Below are positions 1 through 12,000 of a stretch of 64,000 nt of DNA, in pieces; the first letter of the stretch is position 1, and each line of letters starts with the position of its first letter. Position numbers and translations under genes: made by a program. The notes under the pieces were generated by a model, which made no database searches, was not told where the DNA came from, and was given only the letters and a program-made list of their open reading frames with translations. The stretch comes from Lepidodermella squamata (Eukaryota; Gastrotricha), in assembly GCA_047495785.1 (NCBI GenBank), contig JBLDXI010000016.1, positions 806,001-870,000 on the forward strand, in the 5' to 3' direction.

Positions 1-1
1 C

Positions 2-3000
2 TACGTCCTGCTGCAAGAACTGCCCGAACAGTGGAATAACACGAAGAAGATTGCGATTACTGTCAAGCAACAAGTCGCGCCGCTTCAAGCCACTGAGGTT
101 AACAATATCAGGCGTAAAACAGCTGAATTCGACGTTGCTCAGTACAACTTCCGCGAGCACTTTCGAACAATTGAATTTTTCCGTTACGACTGCAAAACTT
201 ACTACCAAACGTTGGATAGGTACAATTTGACGATTCAAGCGATGGAGCGTGAAATGGCGACGCTCATCGACTCGGCTGGCCTATTTGAGGTTCAAGTTCC
301 GGACTACAAGCAGTTGAAAAATTGTAGGAAGGAGTTGAAATTGCTCAAGACATTGTGGGATTACATTGGCATTGTTCACTCGTCGATTGAGGATTGGAAG
401 TTGACGCCGTGGAAGAAAATCAACGTCGAGCAAATGGAGTATGTTAAAAATTCAAAATTTAATTTAAATTTCAACAGTGAATATTTTTCAAAAATTTAAA
501 ATTTAATTTTTAATTTTTTTTACCTAAATGTTTAAATTTTAAAATTCTTTATTTTGAAAAATTTGAAAAATTACGTGTTTAAAAGTTCAATGAAAATTAG
601 CATTTTTCCAAGAATTTTTTAATTTTTTATTGACCAAAATTATCGCTTTATGAAGGCTGAAACTGAACAAAATTTTGAGGGCAAAATTCTTTAATTTTTT
701 TTTTCGAAATGTTTTAAACTGTTCAAATCTCTAAAAAATAAGTAATATTTAATTATTTCCAGGCAAGACTGTAAGAAATTTGCCAAGGACATTCGCGGCT
801 TCGATAAGGAAATGAAGGCCTGGGATTGTTACAGCGGCGTGAATGCGACTGTCAACAACATGCTGACGTCGCTGAAGGCCGTCACCGACCTGCAGAATCC
901 GGCCATTCGCGAGCGCCACTGGCAGCAGTTGATGCAGACAACGGGCGTCAAGTTCATGATGGACGACGATACTACGCTCGCTGATTTGCTATCGCTCAAT
1001 TTGTACAAGTACAACGATGAAGTTGCCAATATTGTCGAACGAGCAACTAAGGAAATGGGTATGTAAAAAACTTTCTATAGAAATTTCAATAAAATTTGAA
1101 ATTATTTTGAAAATTTGAAATCAATAAAATGTCATTCATTTTCAGGTTTTTTTATTTTAAATAAGTCCTTTATATTTTCAAAGATTTTTGAAAATTGAAA
1201 ATTTCAACTTTAGTTTCAATTTCAATATATTTTTAAAATTTGCTGATGATTTTTCCTAGGTATGGAGAAGGTATTGCGCGAGTTGAATTCGACTTGGGCA
1301 GCCATGGAATTCGATCATGTTAAGCACCCGCGTACCGGGGTCACCCAGTTGCAGAGCCCGGAGAACCTTACGGACACGTTGGACGAAAATCAAGTCCAAC
1401 TGCAGAACATGATGACGAGCAAATTTATTGCCTTCTTCGAAACTGAAGTCCTATCGTGGCAACGCAAGCTGTCCACCGCTGATCAGGTTTGTTTAATTTC
1501 GCCTCAAAAATTTGAGGAAAAATGAAATTTTTATAATTCGATTTTTTGCTTTTTGAAAAAATTTAAGAATTTATGAATATTGTAAAGAAAACTTCCATTA
1601 AATTTTTAATTCGATTTTTTATTTTTGAAAATTTTTGAAAATTTTCTTTCAAAATCGCTTTGAAATTGATGTTTTGTTGGTTTTGGCCAGGTAATTTCGA
1701 TTTGGTTCGAAGTCCAACGAACTTGGTCCAATCTCGAGTCGATTTTCATCGGCTCGGAGGACATCCGCAAACAACTGCCTGAGGACTCGGCCCGATTCGA
1801 CGGCATTGACCGCGACTTCAAGTCCCTCATCACCGAAGTCGAGTCGAGCAGAAACGTCCTGGAAGCAACTGGCAAGCCGAAACTCATCGAACGCCTGGAG
1901 GAGATTCAAAAACGGCTGGCTCTTTGCGAAAAGGCGTTGGCCGAGTACATGGAGACGAAACGACTCGCCTTCCCTCGATTCTACTTCGTATCAACGACGG
2001 ATTTACTGGATATTCTATCAAACGGCAATGCGCCGGAAAAAGTTGCGAGGCATTTGGCCAAAATTTTCGACTCGCTCGCCTCGTTGACCTTCGACAAAGA
2101 TTCGAAGGGTAACAACACGAAACGCGCGCATACGATGCATGCCAAGGACGGCGAGACGGTATCGATGGCGAACGGGTGTGACTGCAACGGCGAGGTTGAG
2201 GTGTGGCTCAACCGGTTGTTGGATGAACAGCGAGCGACAGTTCGGCACTACTTGACGGATGCCGTTGCGTCGTACGAAGAAAAGGCGCGTGATGTTTGGG
2301 TATTTGAAAATCCAGCCCAGGTCGCGCTCACCGGCAGTCAAATCGCTTGGACTACTGAGGTAAATTTTTTATGAAATTAACGCTGGAAAATTGTTCAAGC
2401 TACAATAAAACTTGACCATTAATCGTTGGTATCATGGAGCATTCGAGGAAAAGAAGAATTCATTCAACCTAATCCTTTAATCAATCTAATCGAAACTGGA
2501 GGCAAATTTTAAAAATCTGAATTGCTCTGCGATTAATTGGTTTTTCAAACAAATTTGAATTTCTCTCAATGCTTTTTCAATTTTTGGAGCAATTTTCAAT
2601 TAGATTTGTTATTTCTGTAACAAAGTGAATTTATTGTTGTTGGCTTGCCACAGGCGCCATGTTTTTCTTACCTAATATTATTTAACCATCTGCGAATTAT
2701 ATTTGTGTCTAAGGTATGTATCCTTATCTAGTCGATCTTGTGTCTCAGGGCGCTTACGCGAAAGCTGTGCCCGTTATAACATGAATAATGAAAATTTAGA
2801 TAACAATTTTATAAATCTCGCAAATGAAACCAATTTCGCTAATTGGAAATCGAGAATAAACTTGATCTCAAAGTGAATTCGCCACGGGTATTTTCCTTTT
2901 GTTCTGTTTCTTAATATTTTTATTTTTCTCATCCTTCACCTTATTCTCATTGTAAGATTTCTTTTTCCGGCGAATTTCCGTTGATCAGCCTCATCCGAGG

Positions 3001-6000
3001 TCTTCCTCCGGGTGCAAACTACCCGAGCGGAGGAGTCTAACTATATATTTTGTTATTTGATCCTTCTTCGTCATAATCCAATGCGAAGAATTGTAAAATT
3101 GTGTACTTGGAATTCATTCGCAAGCGAACGGGAGTTCACGCAAAGAACAACTTTCTCCTACCAAATTCAAGTTTTGGCTGATGATTTTTGATATCATAAC
3201 ATGATATCTTTTTTATCAAAATAGATATAGGAGAAGAACATAATGAATATATAGATTGATTATAATTTTTATTTTTTTATATTGCAAAGGGCACAGCTTT
3301 CGCGTAAGCGCCCTGAGACACACGTTCAGGAGGGTTGTAAGGATACATACCTTAGACACAAATATAATTCGCAGATGGTTAAAGTTTCAAAGCACACCAA
3401 AATTTGGTCCACGTGGCAAGTCAATAATAATGAACTCATTTTAAAGAAGACAAAAACAAATGATTGAATAATACTTCACAGATGTGAATAGTTCACACAT
3501 ATTATAAAATCAATCATCAAATTAAAATTACTTATTGCCAAGTGTGCCACATCCTGACGCACTTGGCGCCAAAGTGGCAAACTTTGATGGTACCACGAGT
3601 AGGGAACAGAGGCTCGTTAGTACGGTACGCCAAGAAACGGCCCGCTGATCCCAGCAAATTCGGAATTCAATTTTTCCCACACCAATATATATTTTTGACA
3701 CGGTTTATTCTCGGAATACAAAAATACTGTATGCGTACTACTTTTCGCGGCAATCTTGAATTCGCGAATCGCCCCAAAAAAGAACATTTTTTATTTTCGC
3801 GAAATACTGTATACTGTTTCCGTAATTAGGTCAACCTGGCATTTGCCCGGCTTGAAGAAGGCTACGAAAATGCGCTGAAAGACTACAACAAGAAGCAAAT
3901 CGCTCAGCTGAACCAGTTGATTGCTCACCTGTTGACGAAGCTGGAACGCCAAGGCGATCGCCAGAAAATCATGACAATTTGCACAATCGACGTGCACGCT
4001 CGTGATGTTGTGGCTAAAATGATAACGGCCAAGGTTGAAAGTTCAGCGTCCTTTATGTGGGTGTCGCAGCTGCGCCATCGCTGGGACGAGGCCAACAAGC
4101 ACTGCATGGCGAACATTTGCGACGCCCAGTTCAGGTACGACTACGAGTACCTCGGCAATACGCCGCGTTTGGTCATCACGCCGCTGACGGATCGTTGCTA
4201 CATCACGCTGACCCAGTCGCTTCATTTGGTCATGGGTGGAGCTCCAGCAGGTGAGTAGAAGCAGTAAAAAATTGAAAAAATCACAAGGGATCGAAAATTC
4301 CAAAATAGCTTATGTCATGACCCTTTAAATCAATTCGACGATAGGAATAAAAAATGGGTCCAACCGGGCAAAATACCAATAAATTCCAAACCAGTTACCA
4401 TCGGGATATTTTTGGGTTGTCTTCGGTAAATTTCGGTTTTCTCCGGTGAAGTCGCGGAAAATCGATCGCGGGAAACCGAATCCGTTTCCATCGGGTTTTT
4501 CGGGTTTTCTTCGGTAAAATCGGAGGAAAAATAGCTGAATTTCTCGCGGAAAATTAGAAAAAGTCTGCGCCGAACTTTTGACCGAAGATAATTTTAATTT
4601 TTACCGTTTTCGACAATCAGCTTGACAAATAAGTTTTTAAACTATTTTTCACAAATTTAATTTTGAAGAAAAGCATGCAGTTTCTAAATCTTTCACCGAT
4701 TTTTTTTTACATTTTATTTTTATTCGGATTTTTCTAAAGCAATTTTTCAACATTTTTCTTGGCTATTATTTTAGGTCCTGCTGGTACTGGTAAGACCGAG
4801 ACGACTAAGGATTTAGGCAAGGCCCTCGGCATGATGGTCTACGTGTTCAACTGCTCGGAGCAGATGGACTACAAATCGATAGGTAACATCTACAAAGGCT
4901 TGGCGCAGTCCGGCTCGTGGGGCTGCTTCGACGAGTTCAACCGCATCTCCGTCGAAGTGCTGTCCGTCGTAGCCGTCCAGGTCAAATCCATCACGGACGC
5001 GATTCGGCTGAAGAGGCAGCGATTCAATTTCATGGGCGAGGAAATCAAACTGACGCCCACTGTCGGTCTCTTCATCACCATGGTAAATGATTTTAAAATA
5101 AGTAACCGAATTCTAAAATGAAAAAATTTATTATTGGTCTTATTCCATTAGGAAAGGGAAATAAATTTCAAATAAATTGCAAATTGAATTTCGGAGCAAT
5201 TTTTCTAATTTGAGATTTGAAATTTAAAATTTCAATAAAATTATAATTTTTACTTATTTTTGCTAATTTTTTCTAATTTGGAAAAAGTCGAAAAGCTCAA
5301 ACTATTCATGCTAAAATTTGAACTTTGGAAACCTCGCTATTCAAAATTTGAATTTGCCTTTTTTAGAAGTTGAAATTTTTCAAGATCGAAGATTTTTGAT
5401 AAATCATGTTAAATTTGAAAATTAAAATCGATTCGAAATCGCTGATGGTTCTTGGGAAATGAACTCGAACTGGGTCCTTCACGTCCTTGCTACAACGGAA
5501 ATTGAAAACCTTGAAACTATATTTCATTTTTTTCCTAAAATTTTATGAATGATTCATCTCAGCTGATGACTATTTTTCCTTAATCTAGAATCCTGGCTAT
5601 GCCGGTCGAACTGAGTTGCCTGAAAATCTGAAGGCTCTTTTCCGCCCGTGTGCCATGGTCGTCCCCGATTTCGATCTAATCTCTGAAATCATGTTGGTTG
5701 CCGAAGGTTTCATGGACGCCAAATTGCTGTCCCGAAAGTTCATCACCCTTTACAATTTGTGCCGAGAACTGCTTTCGAAACAAGACCACTACGATTGGGG
5801 CCTGCGAGCCATCAAGTCCGTGCTTGTCGTTGCCGGGTCGCTGCGACGTGGCGATCCAGACAGGCCCGAGGACCAAGTGCTCATGCGAGCTTTGCGTGAT
5901 TTCAACGTGCCGAAAATTGTCACGGACGATTTGCCTATTTTCTTGGGTTTGATCAAAGACCTGTTCCCGGGTCTTGATGTGCCGCGTAAGAAGAATCCGG

Positions 6001-9000
6001 AGCTTGAGCGCGATGCCAAGGAAGCGGCGTTGATGCAAAAATTACAGCCTGAGGATAATTTCGTTCTCAAAGTCGTTCAACTTCAAGAACTTCTCGAGGT
6101 AAAAAATACATATAATTTTTCAAGCTAAAGGCAAAAAATTGAAAAAATTGAATTGAGACTGGTTTTTCAAATAATCATTAATCAAAAAATGAATTGAAAT
6201 TTTTATAGCCATCCCAGGTCATTTTACGGAATCATGATGATGCTCCGGACAGACTTGACTAAACGTTCAGTCTCAGTAATAACATTTCAAAAATTTCAAT
6301 TTTCAAAATTGATTGAACTGAAAAGTACCGTATTTATTCGAAGGCTATTTTTGACCTTTATTATTTTCTAAAAGAAGAAAAAAATATTTCCTCTGAATTT
6401 TGAAATCATGAGAAGGCTTAATTAATTTCAATTTTTCAATTTTGACAAAATATTTCTTTCAAAAATTTGAAAAATGCACTCGACGAAAATACTCTGTCTA
6501 AACCATATTTTTCATTCGGGAAAATTGCTAATCCATGTAACTCGAAATTTTCTTAGCATTTTTCATAATTTCGTTTTAGCCTTCTAAAACGCGATTTAAT
6601 TTTTTATTTTCAACATGGAAAAATATTTCTTAGAATTTGCGCTAACCCGTGTTATTTTTTTCTTCTATTTAGGTCCGTCACTCAGTTTTCATCCTGGGCA
6701 ACGCTGGCACCGGCAAAACATCCGTCTGGAAAACTCTCCACAAAACGTGGCAAAACCGCAAAATGAAGCCAACAGCCGTTGATCTGGACCCGAAAGCCGT
6801 CTCCAACGACGAGTTGTTCGGCGTCATCAACCCGGCGACCCGCGAGTGGAAAGACGGCCTCTTCTCCACGGTCATGCGTGACCTGGCGAACCTGCAAGGC
6901 GACGGCCATCGCTGGATCATCCTCGACGGTGACATCGACCCAATGTGGATAGAATCCCTCAACACGGTCATGGACGATAACAAAATTTTGACCCTTGCGT
7001 CGAACGAGCGCATCCCACTGACCCCGCAGATGCGATTAGTCTTCGAAATTAACCACCTTAAAACCGCAACCCCGGCCACGGTATCTCGAGCCGGTATTCT
7101 CTACCTGAACCCGACCGATTTAGGCTGGGGTCCCTTCGTCGCCTCGTGGATTGACAAGCGAGAATTAACGACTGAAAAAGCGAATTTGACGATTTTATTC
7201 GACAAATACGTCCCGCCCTGCCTGATCGCCCTCAACAATCGGTTCAAGAAAATCACGCCCGTGGCTGAAATCAGCCACATTATGATGCTCTGCAACCTTC
7301 TCGAATGCATGCTCACCCCGGAAAACATCCCGCCAGATTCTTCGAAGGAGCTGTACGAGTTGTACTTCGTGTTCTGTTGCATCTGGGCGTTCGGCGGTTG
7401 TTTGGCTCAGGATCAGTTGACCGATTTTCGGGTTGAATTTTCAAAGTGGTGGACGTCTGAGTTTAAAACGATCAAGTTCCCAGTTCAAGGGCTGGTTTTC
7501 GACTACTTTATCGATCCTGAGGCGAAGAAATTCGAGTCGTGGACCAAACGGCAGGCCAAATTTGAGCTGGACCCTGAAATTCCGCTACAATCGACCCTTG
7601 TAAGTTTTTTTTCAGAATTTGGATATTTTTTTAATTTGAAAATTTGAAAAAATCTCAATTCATTAAAAACTGAACTTATTCATTTGATATTTGTTCTGAA
7701 AAAACATCCACAATTTTTTGAATATCGATTCCAATTTTACTGAGTTTTAAAAAATTTTAATATTTTTAAAAAATTCAAATTTTCCCTTTTTCAATTTTCA
7801 TAATATTTTCTAATTTTTCAAAAATAATCTTTTTTCAGGTGTCCACAATTGAAACTACCCGAATTCGGTATTTCTTGGATCTTTTGGTCGCTAAGCACCA
7901 CCCTGTTCTACTGGTCGGCAATGCCGGTACCGGTAAGACTGTAATGATCGGTGACAAGCTGCGTCAACTCAGCGATGCGTGGATGGTCGTTAACGTACCG
8001 TTCAACTATTACACCACCTCTGAGATGTTGCAGAAAGTCTTGGAAAAGCCGCTGGAAAAGAAGGCCGGCAAGAACTTCGGCCCGCCTGGCAACAAGCGTT
8101 TGATCTATTTCATCGACGATTTGAACATGCCTATGGTTGATAAATACTTCACGGTACAGCCGCATACCATTTTGAGGCAGTACCTGGACTACCACCATTG
8201 GTACGATCGGACAAAATTGTCCCTGAAGGTTAGTTTTAAAAAAATTTCAAATTTTTAAAAATTCGTGAAAATTCTGAAATTTCTAATTTCTAAATTTTCT
8301 TTGCTTTCCAGGAAATCAGCAATGTTCAATACGTCGCGTGCATGAACCCAACGGCCGGTTCCTTCACGATTACCGCCCGTCTACAGCGCCACTTCGCCGT
8401 TTTCGCCATCTCCTTCCCCGGCCAGGAAGCTCTCCAGACCATTTACACGTCAATCCTATCGCAGCACTTGTCCTCGAAAGGATTCCAAGTTCCTGTTATC
8501 AAGTACACGACGCAGCTCGTCAACGGAGCTCTATCACTCCATGCCCGTATTGGCCAACAATTCTTGCCCACGGCTCAGAAATTCCACTACGTTTTCAACC
8601 TGCGAGATTTGTCAAACATTTTCCAGGTAAATATTATCGGTTTTTTCTAATTGATTCGGTTTCAATGATTGATTTCTAACAGTCGATAATCGAATTTTCC
8701 AATAAATATTTATTTTCGATTATTAATGATTTTAAATTTCGATATTGTTATTTATCGATTATCGATTTTCATATCGATTTCATGATTGATTTTTATCGAT
8801 AATTTCTATTTCAGGGCATGCTGTTTGCCGGAGCTGAGTGCGCCAAGGTCCCACAGGATCTTGTCAGGTTGTGGCGCCACGAGTGCGATCGCGTGTACCG
8901 CGACAAAATGGCCGACGTCGCTGATTGCGAACTGTTCGACAAAATCGTCAAAGATCAGACGAAGAAATCGTTCGAAGAACTCGACGAAGCTGTCATCTCG

Positions 9001-12000
9001 CAGAAGCCCATGATCTACTGCCACTTCACGCAGGGAATGGGCGATGCCAAATACCTGCCAATCGCCTCAATGACTGATTTGGGCCGAATTTTGAATGACG
9101 CCATGTCGCAGTACAACGACCTTAATGCTGCTATGAATCTTGTTCTCTTCGACGACGCCATGTCCCACATTTGCAGAATTAACCGCGTTCTGGAGTCGCC
9201 ACGTGGTAACGCCTTACTAGTAGGTGTTGGTGGCTCAGGAAAGCAGTCCCTTGCGAGGCTGGCCGCGTTCATTTCCAGCTTGGAAGTGTTCCAAATCACC
9301 ATTCGAAAGGGCTACGGCATCGCTGATCTCAGGACAGATTTGGCGATGTTGTACCAGAAAACTGGCCTCAAGAACATTGGCATGATGTTTTTGATGACTG
9401 ATGCGCAAGTCGCAGACGAGCGGTTCCTTGTGTTGATCAACGACATGTTGGCATCGGGCGAAATTTCTGAGCTTTTCAGCGACGATGAAATGGAAAATGT
9501 GCTGGGATCGATGCGAGTTGAGGTTAAAGGCGCTGGAATGGACGACTCGCGTGAAAACTGCTGGACCTACTTTATTAACAAGGTACGCTTCACAGAGTAA
9601 TAATCATGAATATTTGGTATTTCAGATCCAAATCGACGACGATAACAAAAAAGAACACAATTTTCGGTGCATAAAAAAAACTGTATAAAAAGTTGCATAA
9701 CGTCAAGAAAAGATAATCATTTGGTCTTTTTGCTCTGAAGTTTGCTGAAATGTCGTTGCAAATTTGTCATTTTTGAACCATTTTAACAGAAAATTACGGC
9801 TAATGCATAAACATTCAGGCCAAGAAAAGAGGCGAGCATGAGAAGAAAAACGGTCATGTCAAAAGCTCTCGCACATGTGAAGCTCAGATGAAGGGGTGCT
9901 ATATTGACGATCTTTCTCATAAGTTCCTTATTACGAGCTGTTACCGTAACCATAGCAGCTTCATATAGGGCTAGAGCGCCTGTCATGCCGCTTAAAATTA
10001 GAATGTATTCAGCCATTAGTACAGACTCGCTTGTATCGGGAAGCTCCCCATGTATCTCTGATTGCGTGACGATTAGGCTTAGAAGAAGGGTCGCTGTGAA
10101 GGCTGGTCGATCTGGGATGCTTGGCTGAAGGATGAGAGATCCGAAAACCAGCGTTGTTATGATGCAACAAGGTGCAAAGCTATTGATAAGGTAAGGCCAA
10201 CTTTTTCGCGTGAAAGTGACTGTAAAACGGGCGTAGCTCGACGTGCCATTCCGCCTGAGTAAGGAAGTCGTTAAACCTCGCCCAGAGAACGCTTTCCCTA
10301 GTTCCCAAAGCTCGCTATCGAAGGATCCATCGAATGAAAGTCTTGTCAGCTGAAACTGTAGGTACTTTTCCGATTCATCTAGTACGAAGGTGAAATCACA
10401 CTGTTGGGAATCAAAGGGAAATTTGCGAAGTTTAAGGACACATTTCGATTTGATAACGCCATATCGCATCCAGTGGAAAAATAAGGTTCGATTCGGCACT
10501 GTCGGGTAGAAAACAGCTTGAGTTTGCTCTTCGAAGCCGCTCTTCATGTAGATGTCTGTTGAAGTATTTGCGAACTGCAGGCTTGGCACCCAAACATGTT
10601 GCGGATCCACTGCGTAGACGCGATCTGCTTCGTTGACGTTCGGGGCTGTAACCTGCCACGGGCAGTTGAAAACCGCCCATTGAACGGCCAGTCGAACACC
10701 GGCTGAGATTTCGCGAGCTTTGGCGTCGATGTCGAGCAGCGCGTTGAATTCCATCGAGATGTATATTTTCATGCCGTAATCAGGGGATCTGAAAAAGAAA
10801 AGCTCAGCTTGAGCCTCAAACTAACCAAATTCAACTCGAAATTTTCCCGATTCGATATTTCGATTTTATCCATTGTTGATTGATAACCCCTGAATCTGGC
10901 AATTTAAATTTTAGCTGCCTTTGAAAAGCTTGGCTACCCCGAAAGTTGGTTAAAATGGTTTTCAAAAATCGTGAAAACTCCATTCGATACCTGGTCGGTC
11001 TTTTCGAAATTTCTGAATTGGATTTAAGAAAATTCATTGTTTGTTTCTTGGCTGCAAAGTTCTCAAAATCTCGTACTCTCAAAAATTCTGAAAGCTTCAA
11101 TAATTGATGCAATTTAAAAGCCGTTCAGTCGCGCATTTCCACCTTAATAGCCTTCCAGCTAGTGTTTACTGTTTACTGCAACATAAATTATTGAACATGC
11201 ACAATACCTGACTTTTGGGGCGATGAACTCGCATGTCGTTATGTCCTCGATCGAAAGTAAAGGCATGATATATCCATCGATTAGGTTCGGAATCGGGAAT
11301 TCCGATGGATTCATCGCGAAATCGTAGCTCTCTACTTCGCGCGTTGTTCCAACTGATGCAGATGTTGAAATCGGAATCCTAAAACTTGAAGTCTCGGTAG
11401 ATGTTAGTGGCACCCCTGATGAAGATTGAGCTGAGCTGAAATCGGTCATTTTATCAATAATGAAGGGCGTTGGCGATGTTTCCGGTGATGTTGAAGTCGT
11501 TTCAACCGCGCCGCAGTTGTTCATTTTTACGTGATACACGTCCATGGTATCTGAATAAGCCCCGCTCTTCCCGCCCAAGCCGAATACCATCGTTTGTCCG
11601 GCATAAGGGCTTGAAATTTTCACTGATGATGTTATGTTCGAAAATGGTCCGATGCAAGTTCCATTTTGCAAGCATAATCCCAGCTACAGAATGGGAATTT
11701 ATTAGCATTAAATTCAATTTAAATATTGATAAGATCGAGTAGAAATGTCTCTGAAATTATGAAATTTTGCGAGAAAATACTTGGGAAACCCGAAGTTCGT
11801 TTTTTCGGAATTTTTATTTTTGGACCGGGTTTTTTGGAATTTTCCCGCTCTCCTTTATTAATTTCATGAGTCAATTTTCTGTATTTCAAGTTCCTTCTGA
11901 TTCCGAGGTCCAGCATTCGGTCCAATTTTAGACTTTCCGAACCCTTTTTCAATCTATTCTCTTGGGTTACCTTACTTACCGAAACGTTTGTGCCATCAAC

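Noticed and set aside
4890-6070. Long antisense open frames opposite dynein exons 6-8
   Set aside because: They mirror the codon structure of strongly conserved dynein exons and have no signal of their own.
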